Source: Streptomyces acidiscabies (GTDB lineage: Bacteria > Actinomycetota > Actinomycetes > Streptomycetales > Streptomycetaceae). From it: DNA of 64,000 nucleotides. Below the pieces are notes generated by a model. The model made no database searches. It was not told the origin of the DNA and saw nothing but the letters and a program-made list of their open reading frames with translations. Shown piece by piece: positions 37,575 to 47,221 of this stretch. A program made the translations under genes and the position numbers. Each line of letters begins with the position of its first letter. Position 1 is the first letter of the stretch. The DNA lies in assembly GCF_020010905.1 (NCBI RefSeq), contig NZ_JAGJBY010000001.1:3306001-3370000 (forward strand), written 5' to 3'.

Positions 37575-38474
37575 TCACCCCCACACCCACCGAATCCCGA
37601 ACCGGCACTCCCCGGCCCCCAGCGCCACCGCGTGCACCACCCCCGCCGCGTCCACCCGCAGCCGCTGCTCCCGCCGGAACCGCGCCCCCCTGCTGTCCCC
37701 CTCAAGTCCCGTGGTCCGGTAGGAGTAGCAGGCGTACGGCAGCGCCCCCGGATCGAACCGCACCTCCAACAGGTGCTCCCGCATGGGCACATGGATCGCC
37801 GTCTCGACGTGCCGGGTCACCCGCCGGGGTTCCCGGTGCTCGACGGTGTAGTCCACGATCACCGTCTCCCCTCGCGCCAGCGGCCGTTCGAACAGCATCT
37901 CCGCGACGACGAGCCCCTCCTCGGGCAGTTCGACGACGGTCCCGAGCCGCAGGGGTTCGGCGAGCCGGATGCGGGGGAGCGGCCCGGGGGAGTCGAGCCG
38001 GTAGAGGGCGATCCACCGGTCCGCCCCGTCGGCCTCCGCGCGCAGCAGCCGCCGGCTGGACAGCGACCGCAGCCGCCGCTGCCCGTCGACCTCGGCCCGG
38101 TTGTGGCAGCTGAGCCGCGTCAGCGAGGAGTCCCACCGGACGTCGACGGCGCCGCGCGCGCCCCCGAGCGGCCAGGCCCGGTCGAGAGCGGGGAGCCCGT
38201 CGCCGGGCGGCAGCCACCGTCCTCGCGGCCGGGGCGGAGCCAGCCGCGCGCTGAGGCTGGCCGGCGGCAGGGACAGGACGTCCTCCAGGACCGCCAACGC
38301 CGAGAGGGAGCGCCGCCGTTCGGGCTGGTGGCGGCCCGACTGCCAGGAGCTGAGAGTCGCCGCGGAGACCGGGACCCCGCGCAGCCGCAGCCGCTCGTGG
38401 ATCCGGTCCAGGCTCAGGCCGCTCGCGGCGATGGCGGCCCGCAGCTCCTCGTGGAACGGTCTCTCCCCGTGCAT
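37575..38474 (-). CDS. HTH (XRE-type) regulator
   Basis: A ~299-residue protein with an N-terminal helix-turn-helix (FHEELRAAIAASGLSLDRIHERLRLRGVPVSAATLSSWQSGRHQPER, in segments) of the XRE type, then ~220 residues with a beta-rich part (VVELPEEGLVVAEMLFERPLARGETVIVDYTVEH) of no family I know. ATG 38474 is preceded by GGAG at 8 nt; a longer frame starts at 38501. Divergent from the secreted G1 peptidase, with paired palindromic sites between, so it may regulate that gene. Confidence 0.8.
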   Translation of the reverse strand: MHGERPFHEELRAAIAASGLSLDRIHERLRLRGVPVSAATLSSWQSGRHQPERRRSLSALAVLEDVLSLPPASLSARLAPPRPRGRWLPPGDGLPALDRAWPLGGARGAVDVRWDSSLTRLSCHNRAEVDGQRRLRSLSSRRLLRAEADGADRWIALYRLDSPGPLPRIRLAEPLRLGTVVELPEEGLVVAEMLFERPLARGETVIVDYTVEHREPRRVTRHVETAIHVPMREHLLEVRFDPGALPYACYSYRTTGLEGDSRGARFRREQRLRVDAAGVVHAVALGAGECRFGIRWVWG

Positions 38475-38524
38475 CCCCCAGTCTCCGCCCGGGCGCACCA
38501 CGGAGCGGAAGACCGCCGTCCGGA

Positions 38525-38558
38525 TGTTTGATCAAAGTTTCCGCTTGTTTGATCGAAA
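38525..38558. promoter_or_regulatory. Paired TTTGATCAAA sites
   Basis: TGTTTGATCAAA (38525-38536) contains a perfect 10-bp palindrome. TGTTTGATCGAAA starts 21 bp later (38546), two helical turns away. They lie between the divergent HTH regulator and G1 peptidase. Confidence 0.55.
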
Positions 38559-38724
38559 CCGCCCGAATCTAAAGCCTTCTTCTGGCCGCCGTTTCGATCG
38601 CATTGCCCCTCAATTCCCGCAGGACTGAACGCACTCGGACTTCTTGCCATGCCCATGAGGGCTCCCGGAAGCTGCTGGTCACCGCCGCATGTCCCCCCAC
38701 CTCCCCCGGAAACACGGAGAGTTC

Positions 38725-39543
38725 ATGTCCAGCATCAGGTCCGCGAGTCTCGCCGTCCTCGCCGCAGGCACCCTCACCGCCGCCCTCGCCACCCCGGCGC
38801 TCGCGGCGACGCAGCCCGCCACCGCCACGGCCGCCGTGAAGGCGCCGCGTCAGCTCACCCAGTCCATCGAGAGCCACGAGAACCACGCCCCGCACGGCGC
38901 GCTGAAGCACTCCGGCAAGGTCAACGCCTCGGAGACGTCCACGAACTGGTCCGGCTACGCGGCCACCGGCTCCTCCGGCGCCTTCACCTCCGTCACCACC
39001 TCCTGGACCCAGCCGACGGTCACCTGCGGTTCGGCCACCACGTACTCCTCGTTCTGGGTCGGCCTCGACGGCGACGGCAACGACGCGCTGGAGCAGACCG
39101 GCACCGAGGCCGACTGCATCAACGGCCAGGCCGTGTACGGCGCTTGGTGGGAGGTCCTGCCGGCCGCCTCGACGGCGTGGGACGACGTCACGGTCAAGGG
39201 CGGCGACAAGCTGACCGCGACCGTGACCTACAGCGGCAGCACCTTCACGATGACCCTGAAGGACTCCACCCAGGGGTGGACGAAGTCCCAGACCGACGCG
39301 GGCTCCTCCGACTTCCAGAACGCCTCCGCCGAGGTCATCGCCGAGGCGCCGGAGGTCGACGGCTCGCTCGCCAAGCTGGCCAACTTCGGCAGCGTTGGCT
39401 TCACGGGTGCGAAGGCCAACGGCTCCAACCTGGACAACGCCTCGCCCGACGAGATCACGATGACCAACAGCGGCGGTACGGTCCGCGCGCAGCCGGGGTC
39501 GCTGTCGAGCGGCGCGTTCTCGGTGGCGTGGAAGTCCTCGTGA
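38725..39543 (+). CDS. Secreted G1-family (eqolisin) glutamic peptidase
   Basis: A 272-residue peptidase. Signal peptide ends at ATPALAATQ (~residue 28), then a ~45-residue propeptide and the beta-sandwich domain. Hallmarks: NWSGYAA (~74-80), SWTQPTV with catalytic Gln96, GTEADCINGQ, WWEVLP, and SAEVIAE at 201-207, which carries the catalytic Glu. Two Cys probably pair. G1 proteases are acid-active and pepstatin-insensitive. ATG 38725 gives a proper signal peptide. Confidence 0.92.
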   Translation: MSSIRSASLAVLAAGTLTAALATPALAATQPATATAAVKAPRQLTQSIESHENHAPHGALKHSGKVNASETSTNWSGYAATGSSGAFTSVTTSWTQPTVTCGSATTYSSFWVGLDGDGNDALEQTGTEADCINGQAVYGAWWEVLPAASTAWDDVTVKGGDKLTATVTYSGSTFTMTLKDSTQGWTKSQTDAGSSDFQNASAEVIAEAPEVDGSLAKLANFGSVGFTGAKANGSNLDNASPDEITMTNSGGTVRAQPGSLSSGAFSVAWKSS

Positions 39544-39564
39544 TCTGAGACTCCCTGAAATCAG

Positions 39565-39592
39565 GGGGGTGCGGCATCCCCGTCGCACCCCC
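39565..39592. terminator. Bidirectional hairpin
   Basis: GGGGGTGCG (39565-39573) pairs perfectly with CGCACCCCC (39584-39592), loop 10 nt, between two convergent genes. Confidence 0.7.
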
Positions 39593-39608
39593 GCCTCCCT
39601 CTCAGGTA

Positions 39609-40211
39609 CTACGCCGGGACGAGCAACCGCCCCCGGCGCGCGAACGCCAGCGCCTCCGGCGTGAGGACCGGACGCGGGACCAATATGCCGCAGTCCGTGC
39701 AGACCGGGCCCGCCGACGGCTCGTGGTCGAGGTCGTACTTCCACAGGAGCCGTTCGCCACCGCACACCGGGCAACCATCGCCCGGTTCCCGCTCCAGCGC
39801 GGCGATCAGCCGGCGCAGTACCTCGGCCAGCGGCTCACGGGGGTGGAGCCGCGGGTCGTCGCACCACGCCACGCCGAACCCGCCCCAGGTCAGCCGGTGC
39901 CAGTCGTCGAAACTGCCGGGCCTGCGCAGTCCGTCGTGCTTCTCTTTCCTGCGCCGTTCGGCGAAACCCGCCTCGTACGCCAGCCACACCGTCCGCGCCT
40001 CCTCCAGCTCCTCCAGTGCGGCCACGAGCCGCACCGGGTCGGGAGAGCGGTCCTCGGGGCCGAACCCGGCCCGCGCGGAGAGGTGGTCCCAGGTCGCCCT
40101 GTGCCCGTAAGGGGCGAACCGCTCAAGGCACTTGCGCAGCGAATAACGCCGCAGCGCCAGATCGCTGCGCGGATCGCGCGCCTGTCTCGCCAGACTCCGG
40201 AAACCTGCCAT
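39609..40211 (-). CDS. Hypothetical protein with zinc-ribbon-like motif
   Basis: A 200-residue protein starting MAGFRSLARQARDPRSDLALRRYSLRKCL. Residues ~150-175 hold CPVCGG ... CTDCG, a CX2C-X~22-CX2C spacing consistent with a zinc ribbon. The rest is helical and rich in Arg/Glu, with WDHLSARAGFGPED near residue 40. I recognise no family. It stands alone between the convergent G1 peptidase and the penicillin acylase-like gene. Confidence 0.72.
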   Translation of the reverse strand: MAGFRSLARQARDPRSDLALRRYSLRKCLERFAPYGHRATWDHLSARAGFGPEDRSPDPVRLVAALEELEEARTVWLAYEAGFAERRRKEKHDGLRRPGSFDDWHRLTWGGFGVAWCDDPRLHPREPLAEVLRRLIAALEREPGDGCPVCGGERLLWKYDLDHEPSAGPVCTDCGILVPRPVLTPEALAFARRGRLLVPA

Positions 40212-40442
40212 CGCCTTGCACCTCCGTCACACCTGCACCTGTACTTCGGTCACTTCGGCGCCGCCGCGCCGAACTCGCGCGACGTCGTCGAATAGACGTA
40301 TCGACTCTCGATTCGGCTCCATCCGATGTCGGAACAGTTCTCGCCGAGGTAAGAAGCCGGGAAAAACTTGACGCATGTTCATCTTCAATCCCGGGGATAC
40401 CGGCGGTAACCTTCCGGCCACCCCCGTCGCTAGGAGCTGCAC

Positions 40443-43199
40443 ATGCCACGGCGAACTCCCCTCGACAGACTGAGAACTCCCGGCAGATTCCCCGGGTTCC
40501 TGAAGAGCGCGACCGTATGCGCGCTCCTCGCCGGTCTGTTGTCCCCGCTCACCCAGGTCGCCACCGCCGAGGCGGCCGAGCCGAACGACTACTGCGGCGG
40601 ACAGTGTTCCGACATCCTGCCGCCGGGCCAGAACGGCAACGCGACCCTCGCGCAGATCATCCTCAACCAGGCCTTCGGCACCCAGCCCGACCACGCCGAG
40701 GACCAGCTCGGCCCGTACAACAACCTGGCCAAGGGCTATCCCGCCCTCACCAACGCCACCATCAACACGTTCTTCAACGACTCGTCGTTCGGCGTGCCCG
40801 CCGACCAGGTCGCCTCCACGCTCCAGCCAGCCGGCCGCACCGACGTCAAGATCGTCCGCGACAGGAAGACCGGCGTCCCGCACATCACCGGGACCACCCG
40901 GTACGGCACCGAGTTCGGCGCCGGGTACGCGGCGGCCCAGGACCGGCTGTGGCTGATGGACGTCTTCCGCCACGTCGGCCGCGGCCAGCTCACCGGCTTC
41001 GCCGGCGGCGACCCCTCCAACCAGGGCCTTGAGCAGCAGTTCTGGCGCAACGCCCCCTACACCGAGGCCGATCTCCAGGCGCAGATCGACAACGCCGTCG
41101 CCACCAGCGGAGCGCGCGGCCAGCAGGCCCTCGCCGACGTGAACGCCTACCTCGACGGCATCAACTCCTACATCGACGCCTCCGACAGCGGGCGCTACTT
41201 CCCCGGCGAGTACGTCCTGACCGGGCACAAGGACTCGATCACCAACGCCGGCACGATCGACCACTTCAAGGTCACCGACATGGTGGCGCTCGCGTCCGTC
41301 ATCGGCGCCCTCTTCGGCTCCGGGGGCGGCGGCGAGGTCAACAACGCGATCTCCCTGCTCGCCGCGCAGGAGCAGTACGGCGTCACCGAGGGCACCAAGG
41401 TCTGGGAGTCCTTCCGCGAACGCAACGACGCCGAGGCCGTCGTCACCGTCCACAACGGCGAGAGCTTCCCGTACGCCACGAAGCCCGCGACCCCCCAGGG
41501 CGAGGCGCTCCCCGACGCCGGTACGGTCGCCGCCGAACCCCTTATCTACGACGCGACCGGCACCGGAGGCCCCGCCGCCACCGCCGCTGCCGCCGCCACG
41601 ACCTCCGCGAAGCGCGGCATGTCCAACGCCCTCGTCGTCAACGGCGCGCACACCGCCAGCGGCCACCCCGTCGCCGTCTTCGGCCCCCAGACCGGCTACT
41701 TCGCTCCACAGCTCCTCCTTCTCCAGGAGATCCAGGGTCCCGGAATCAGTGCCCGTGGCGCGTCGTTCGCAGGTCTCTCCATGTACGTAGAACTCGGGAG
41801 GGGCCAGGACTACGCCTGGAGTGCTACGACGTCCGGCCAGGACATCATCGACGCGTACGCCGTCGAGCTCTGCCAGGACGACTACCACTACCTGTACCAC
41901 GGCAGTTGTACGGCCATGGACAAGGTCGAGCAGAAGAACGCGTGGAAGCCGACGACCGCCGACGGCACCGCCGCCGGCTCGTACACGATGCGCGTGTGGC
42001 GCACCAAATACGGTCCCGTCACCCACCGCGCGACCGTCGGCGGCAAGAAGGTCGCCTACACCACCCTGCGCTCCTCCTACCTGCACGAGGCCGACTCGAT
42101 CATCGGCTTCCAGATGCTCAACGACCCCGGCTTCGTGAAGGGCCCGGACACCTTCCAGCAGGCCGTCCAGCACATCAACTACACCTTCAACTGGTTCTAC
42201 GCCGACTCCCAGCACACCGCGTACTACAACTCCGGCGACAACCCGGTCCGCGCGAGCGGCGTCGACGCCGAGTTCCCGGTCTGGGCGCAGGCGGCGTACG
42301 ACTGGAAGAACTGGAACCCGGCCACCAACACCGCCGACTACACGCCCTCTTCGCAGCACCCGCAGTCCGTCGACCAGGACTACTACATCTCCTGGAACAA
42401 CAAGCAGGCCAAGGACTACACCAGCGCCCCCTGGGGCGAGGGCTCGGTGCACCGCGGCAACCTGCTGGAGGACCGGGTGAAGAAGCTGGTCACCGCGGGC
42501 GGCGTCACCCGTGCCTCCCTCACCAAGGCGATGGCGGACGCGGCCCTCACCGACCTGCGCGCCGAGGACGTCCTCCCCGACCTCCTCAAGGTCGTCAACA
42601 GCTCCACGGTCACCGACTCCACGGCAGCCGCAGCCGTCACCAAACTCCAGACCTGGCTCACCAACGGCGGTAAACGCACCGAGACTTCGGCCGGCTCCAA
42701 GGCGTACGCCGACGCCGACGCGGTCCGCATCCTCGACGCGTGGTGGCCGCTCCTCGTGCAGGCCGAGTTCCAACCCGGCCTCGGCAGCGGCCTGTTCACC
42801 GCCATCACCGCCAACCTCCCCGTGGACGAGGCACCTTCGGCGGCCCACGGCCCGACCGGCTCGCATGCGGGCAGCTCCTTCCAGTACGGGTGGTGGAGCT
42901 ACGTCGACAAGGACATCAGGTCGGTCCTCGGCCAGACCGTCCAGGACCCGCTGGCCCGGACGTACTGCGGGAACGGCGTCCTGACCGCCTGCCGCGACAC
43001 CCTGATCAGCACCCTGAAGACCGCCGCGGGCAAGACCGCCGCACAGGTCTACCCCGGCGACGCCCTCTGCGCGGCCGGCAACCAGTGGTGCGCCGACTCG
43101 ATCTTCCAGCGCCCCCTCGGAGGCATCAAGCACTACAACATCAGCTGGCAGAACCGGCCCACCTACCAGCAGGTGGTGGAGTTCACGTCACACCGGTGA
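40443..43199 (+). CDS. Secreted penicillin acylase-family Ntn hydrolase
   Basis: A 918-residue precursor. Signal peptide to about TAEAAEPND (residue ~46), then an alpha part (VKIVRDRKTGVPHITGTTRYGTEFGAGYAAAQDRL, in segments). The autoprocessing point is expected in GMSNALVVNG before Ser394, which becomes the N-terminal nucleophile of the beta subunit. Beta-part segments (GSHAGSSFQYGWWSYVDKD) follow. Family enzymes cleave amide bonds of penicillins, acyl-homoserine lactones or lipopeptides; this one cannot be assigned to a substrate. Monocistronic, with terminator just after. Confidence 0.93.
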   Translation: MPRRTPLDRLRTPGRFPGFLKSATVCALLAGLLSPLTQVATAEAAEPNDYCGGQCSDILPPGQNGNATLAQIILNQAFGTQPDHAEDQLGPYNNLAKGYPALTNATINTFFNDSSFGVPADQVASTLQPAGRTDVKIVRDRKTGVPHITGTTRYGTEFGAGYAAAQDRLWLMDVFRHVGRGQLTGFAGGDPSNQGLEQQFWRNAPYTEADLQAQIDNAVATSGARGQQALADVNAYLDGINSYIDASDSGRYFPGEYVLTGHKDSITNAGTIDHFKVTDMVALASVIGALFGSGGGGEVNNAISLLAAQEQYGVTEGTKVWESFRERNDAEAVVTVHNGESFPYATKPATPQGEALPDAGTVAAEPLIYDATGTGGPAATAAAAATTSAKRGMSNALVVNGAHTASGHPVAVFGPQTGYFAPQLLLLQEIQGPGISARGASFAGLSMYVELGRGQDYAWSATTSGQDIIDAYAVELCQDDYHYLYHGSCTAMDKVEQKNAWKPTTADGTAAGSYTMRVWRTKYGPVTHRATVGGKKVAYTTLRSSYLHEADSIIGFQMLNDPGFVKGPDTFQQAVQHINYTFNWFYADSQHTAYYNSGDNPVRASGVDAEFPVWAQAAYDWKNWNPATNTADYTPSSQHPQSVDQDYYISWNNKQAKDYTSAPWGEGSVHRGNLLEDRVKKLVTAGGVTRASLTKAMADAALTDLRAEDVLPDLLKVVNSSTVTDSTAAAAVTKLQTWLTNGGKRTETSAGSKAYADADAVRILDAWWPLLVQAEFQPGLGSGLFTAITANLPVDEAPSAAHGPTGSHAGSSFQYGWWSYVDKDIRSVLGQTVQDPLARTYCGNGVLTACRDTLISTLKTAAGKTAAQVYPGDALCAAGNQWCADSIFQRPLGGIKHYNISWQNRPTYQQVVEFTSHR

Positions 43200-43222
43200 G
43201 CGCCGACCGGTAAGTGCCGTAC

Positions 43223-43261
43223 GGCGGGGCTGGGTTCACCTTCGGGGGACCCGGCCCCGCC
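43223..43261. terminator. Bidirectional hairpin
   Basis: GGCGGGGCTGGGT (43223-43235) pairs with ACCCGGCCCCGCC (43249-43261) with one T-G pair, loop 13 nt, between two convergent genes. Confidence 0.72.
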
Positions 43262-44524
43262 TCAGTTGATCCGCCCCGCCGCCAGGACCACCCGCGCGAG
43301 TTCGGGGTGCACGATGTCGCTGTGCGCGCCCGACGGGGGACCGCCCTTGCGGACGACGGCCGCCGCGTCCACGTTGACGCACCCGGACGCCGGGAACGGG
43401 CCCCGCAGCGCGTCCGCGAGGGTCAACGCCCTTGTGCCCGGCACCGCTTGGACCCCGTTGTGCCCCATGGCGCCCCACTTGTCGCCGAGCAGGTCCCCGA
43501 TCGCCCCGCGCGCGTCCCCCGCCATCCGTGACGCCAGCGGGTACATCGTCCCGAGCGCCTGGTCGTACGAGGAGTAGCAGCACGTCAACGGCCCGTCGAT
43601 CAGGGCCTGTTTCCCCTGCAACGCCCCGCGCGCACCCTGGTCGTACGGCAGCTTCGCCGCGAACGCGTAGTGGGAGAAGGCCCCTTGGAGCAGCGTCACG
43701 GACTTCACCGAACGCACGCCGGGGGCAAGGCCGTTGAGCGCGAACGACACCAGCCGGCCGCCGAAGCTGTGCCCGACCAGGTGGACCCGGACGCCGGGTA
43801 CGGCCGCCGCCAGCTTCCCGACGAACGGCCCGAGTCCACGCTCGCCGACCGTCCCGGCCCGGCGCTTCATCGCGTAGTACGTCGCCTGCCGCAGCAACTC
43901 CTTGGCGCCGTCCCAGGGGTTCGGCAACGAGAACTCCCGTGTCCCGTTCCCTTCTTGGAGCGCCTCCGCGAACTCCGCGCACATCTCCGCCGCCGACTCC
44001 GAGAGCATCGCGGGCACGCCCTCGTCCGGCATGTCCGTCACGCACCTCGCCGGCACGGCGTCCACGAGCCGCCCCACCAGCTCCCCGAACTCCGCCAACC
44101 CGGCGTCGCCGGGCGGGCGTTGGTCCAGCAGCAGGGCGATCCGGTCGACGGTCGCCGCCTTGCCGGGGAAGGTCTCCAGGAGGGCGTTCTTCGTGTCGCC
44201 GTCCAGGCAGCCTTCCTGAGTGACCGTCAAGTGCGGGAAATCCGGGATGGGTTCGTCGCAGAACCGCATCGACGGCCACACGACACCGACGTACCCGAGC
44301 TTCGCGTTGGGCGCGAGCTGCGGGAACGGCGCGAAGAACGCCCGGTAGAGCGCGGTGGCACGGGAACGGTCGTTGTTCCACCCGTGCGAGAAGAACACCA
44401 GATCCCGCACCTTGCGCGCTCCGGCCTCGCCGAGCAGCCGGTCACGCTCGACGGGGTCCACGTCCCCGTCCGCGTCAAAGGTGAGTTGCCAGTAGGGAGC
44501 GACAGTCATTACGGATTCGGCCAT
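43262..44524 (-). CDS. Alpha/beta hydrolase-type protein
   Basis: A 420-residue cytosolic protein (no signal peptide). LVFFSHGWNND (~residues 42-52) is the oxyanion strand, and HLVGHSFGGRLVSFAL (~residue 247) is the nucleophile elbow with Ser in GHSFG. A late His in GAHSDIVHPE may complete the triad. A long insert with several Cys separates the parts. No substrate is evident, and the neighbours do not suggest a pathway. Divergent from the SDR gene at 44780 over 255 bp. Confidence 0.8.
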   Translation of the reverse strand: MAESVMTVAPYWQLTFDADGDVDPVERDRLLGEAGARKVRDLVFFSHGWNNDRSRATALYRAFFAPFPQLAPNAKLGYVGVVWPSMRFCDEPIPDFPHLTVTQEGCLDGDTKNALLETFPGKAATVDRIALLLDQRPPGDAGLAEFGELVGRLVDAVPARCVTDMPDEGVPAMLSESAAEMCAEFAEALQEGNGTREFSLPNPWDGAKELLRQATYYAMKRRAGTVGERGLGPFVGKLAAAVPGVRVHLVGHSFGGRLVSFALNGLAPGVRSVKSVTLLQGAFSHYAFAAKLPYDQGARGALQGKQALIDGPLTCCYSSYDQALGTMYPLASRMAGDARGAIGDLLGDKWGAMGHNGVQAVPGTRALTLADALRGPFPASGCVNVDAAAVVRKGGPPSGAHSDIVHPELARVVLAAGRIN

Positions 44525-44719
44525 CCCGGCCTCCGTCCCCCGGAGCGATGTGGGCGCAGTGTCCTGCTAACCGACCGCCTTGGCCATACGTCACGCGATA
44601 CGCCATGACACGCCCCACCGCGCGCCCCCCACCACACCACCGCGCTCCCCGCCCAACCCACTGAACCCGCACCCACCACCCCCGCCCCGCGCCACGCCCC
44701 GACCCCCCTTCCCCCTCAC

Positions 44720-44737
44720 ATACCGACTGGTTAGTCT
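44720..44737. promoter_or_regulatory. Degenerate TetR-type operator upstream of SDR
   Basis: ATACCGACT-GGTTAGTCT shares ATACCGAC(T/C)GGT with the site at 50161-50178 (read on the other strand as ATACCGACCGGT). It lies 43 bp before the SDR ATG. Confidence 0.5.
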
Positions 44738-44779
44738 GTACCCGTTCCGAGCCGCACGTGTCGTGTCGAAGGAGACCCG

Positions 44780-45544
44780 ATGGTGGAAGCCGTTCGAGGT
44801 GCCGGAGTTGTCGTGACCGGGGGCGGAGGAGGCATCGGCGCGGCGCTCGCCCGCCGGTTCGCCGCCGAGGGCGCACGCGTCGTCGTCAACGACCTGGACG
44901 GCGCGAGGGCGAAGGCCGTGGCGGACGAGATCGGCGCGATCGCGGTCGCCGGGGACGCCTCCGTCGTCGTGGACGAGGCCCGCGAGGCGCTCGGCGGCCG
45001 AGTGGACGTCTACTGCGCGAACGCCGGCGTCGGCTCGGGCGGCTCGGAGTCGGCCGGCGAGGACGTCTGGGCCCTGGCCTGGGACGTCAACGTCATGGCA
45101 CACGTCCGCGCGGCCCAGGCCCTGCTCCCCCAGTGGCTGGAGCGGGGCGAGGGCCGCTTCGTGTCGACGGTGTCGGCGGCGGGCCTGCTCACGATGATCG
45201 GCGCGGCCCCCTACAGCGTCACCAAGCACGGCGCCTACGCCTTCGCCGAGTGGCTCTCCCTGACGTACCGCCACCGAGGCCTCAAGGTCCACGCGATCTG
45301 CCCCCAGGGTGTACGCACCGACATGCTGGAGGAGTCGGGCAGCGCTGGGGAACTAGTCCTCAAGCCGACAGCGATCGATCCCTCGGAAGTAGCAGACGCC
45401 CTCATGCAGGGCATCGAGGACGACCGCTTCCTGATCCTCCCTCACCCTGAGGTAGCGGGGTACTACCAGGGCCGCGCAGCCGACCCCGACGGCTGGCTGA
45501 CGACCATGAACCGCCTCCAGCAGAAGTGGGAGGCGGCACAGTGA
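44780..45544 (+). CDS. Short-chain dehydrogenase/reductase
   Basis: A 254-residue SDR. NAD(P) motif VVTGGGGGIGAALA (residues ~10-23), NAG at CANAGVG, catalytic Ser in STVSAAG and YSVTK (Tyr, Lys). Its stop overlaps the acyl-CoA ligase start (GTGA at 45541-45544), so it belongs to the acyl-CoA catabolic unit with the ligase and TetR. It probably oxidises a hydroxyacyl or alcohol intermediate. Confidence 0.92.
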   Translation: MVEAVRGAGVVVTGGGGGIGAALARRFAAEGARVVVNDLDGARAKAVADEIGAIAVAGDASVVVDEAREALGGRVDVYCANAGVGSGGSESAGEDVWALAWDVNVMAHVRAAQALLPQWLERGEGRFVSTVSAAGLLTMIGAAPYSVTKHGAYAFAEWLSLTYRHRGLKVHAICPQGVRTDMLEESGSAGELVLKPTAIDPSEVADALMQGIEDDRFLILPHPEVAGYYQGRAADPDGWLTTMNRLQQKWEAAQ

Positions 45545-47196
45545 CGACGTACGCCGACAAGCCCTGGACCGCCCTCCTGGACGACGCCCAGCTCGCCCCG
45601 GTCACCCCGCTGGACTCGATGGTCGACGCCCTGCGCGAGGCGGTGCGGACGGCCCCCGAACGCACCTTCCTCACGTACTTCGACGGACGCCTCACGTACG
45701 CCGAGGTCGACACCCTCACCGACTCCGTGGCGGGCCACCTGGCCGACCGGGGCATCGCCCAGGGCGACCGGATCGCCGTAGTACTCCAGAACTCCCCCCA
45801 CTTCGTGCTCGCGCTCCTCGGCGCCTGGAAGGCGGGCGCGATCGTCGTACCCGTCAACCCCATGTACAAGTCCGGCGAGGTCGCCCACGTCCTGCGGGAC
45901 GCCGAGGTAGCCGCGCTGATCTGCACGGAGCGCGCCTGGGACTCGTACCTGAGAGCTACGGCGGTCGACTCGCCGGTCCGGTTCACGCTCACCGCGAGCG
46001 AGCTGGACTTCCAGACGCGGTACGACGCACGCGTCCTGAACTTCGAGCCGAACCCCACCGACGCCGACGACCTCGTCGAGGTGGCCCGGCGCGGCGGCAA
46101 GGCCCCCGAGGGGCGGGTCCTCGTCCCGGCCGACATCGGGCTGATCAGCTACACCTCAGGTACGAGCGGTACCCCCAAGGGCGCCACCAACACGCACGGC
46201 AACCTCATGTGCAACGCGGACCGTCAGCGCGCCTGGCTGCATCTGCCGGACGCGCCCGTGTACTACGCCCTCGCGCCCCTGTTCCACATCACCGGCATGG
46301 TCTGCGAACTCGGCGCCTGCCTCAACAGCGCGGGCACCCTCGTCCTGACGTACCGCTTCGAACCCGGCGTCGTCCTGGACGCGTTCACGGAGCACCGGCC
46401 GCACTACACCGTCGGCCCCTCCACGGCGTTCATGGCCCTCGCCGCGCACCCCGGGGCGAGCCCGGACCACTTCTCCTCCTTCGTCCACATCAGCTCCGGC
46501 GGCGCACCCGTGCCACCGGCGCTGGTCGAGCGGTTCCGGGCCGGATTCGGGCCGTACATCCGCAACGGCTACGGCCTCACCGAGTGCACGGCGCCCGCAG
46601 CCTCCGTACCGCCCCAGCACGAGGCGCCCGTCGACCCCGCCTCCGGCACCCTCGCCGTCGGGCTGCCGGGCCCCGACACCGTCGTCCGCATCCTCGGCGA
46701 CGACGGAGAAGAGGTGCCCTTCGGGGAGCACGGGGAGATCGTCGTGCGTGGTCCTCAGGTAGTACCCGGGTACTGGCGCCGCCCCGAGGCGACCGCCGAG
46801 ACGTTCCCCGGCGGGGAGCTGCGGACCGGGGACATCGGGTTCATGGACGAACAGGGGTGGCTGTACGTCGTCGACCGCAAGAAGGACATGATCAACGCGT
46901 CCGGGTTCAAGGTGTGGCCGCGTGAGGTCGAGGACGTCCTGTACACGCACCCCGCCGTACGCGAGGCGGCCGTCGTGGGGGTACCCGACGGGTACCGGGG
47001 TGAGACCGTGCGCGCCTACATCAGCCTGCGTCCCGGCGCCGACGCGACCCCGGACGACCTCGCCGCGTACTGCAAGGAGAGACTGGCCGCCTACAAGTAC
47101 CCGAGGCAGGTGGAGATCCTGCCGGAGCTCCCCAAGACCGCAAGTGGGAAGATCCTGCGTCGGGAACTGCGTTCCCGCACCACAGAGAACGATTAG
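45541..47196 (+). CDS. Acyl-CoA synthetase (AMP-binding)
   Basis: A 551-residue adenylate-forming enzyme. Core motifs: SYTSGTSGTPKGATNTH (P-loop), GYGLTECTA, GELRTGDIGFMDEQGW, DRKKDMINASGFKVWP, and the catalytic Lys in PKTASGKILRRELR. The GTG at 45541 overlaps the SDR stop. It would activate a fatty or aryl acid to its CoA thioester. Second gene of a three-gene operon closing with a TetR. Confidence 0.94.
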   Translation: MTTYADKPWTALLDDAQLAPVTPLDSMVDALREAVRTAPERTFLTYFDGRLTYAEVDTLTDSVAGHLADRGIAQGDRIAVVLQNSPHFVLALLGAWKAGAIVVPVNPMYKSGEVAHVLRDAEVAALICTERAWDSYLRATAVDSPVRFTLTASELDFQTRYDARVLNFEPNPTDADDLVEVARRGGKAPEGRVLVPADIGLISYTSGTSGTPKGATNTHGNLMCNADRQRAWLHLPDAPVYYALAPLFHITGMVCELGACLNSAGTLVLTYRFEPGVVLDAFTEHRPHYTVGPSTAFMALAAHPGASPDHFSSFVHISSGGAPVPPALVERFRAGFGPYIRNGYGLTECTAPAASVPPQHEAPVDPASGTLAVGLPGPDTVVRILGDDGEEVPFGEHGEIVVRGPQVVPGYWRRPEATAETFPGGELRTGDIGFMDEQGWLYVVDRKKDMINASGFKVWPREVEDVLYTHPAVREAAVVGVPDGYRGETVRAYISLRPGADATPDDLAAYCKERLAAYKYPRQVEILPELPKTASGKILRRELRSRTTEND

Positions 47197-47221
47197 TCCC
47201 CAGGAAAGGCAGGTGGCGGCA

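Noticed and set aside
40227..43133. Minus-strand open frame of 968 codons
   Set aside because: Antisense to the penicillin-acylase-like gene, composed of Val/Gly/Arg-rich shadow sequence; the plus-strand gene has signal peptide and catalytic Ser.
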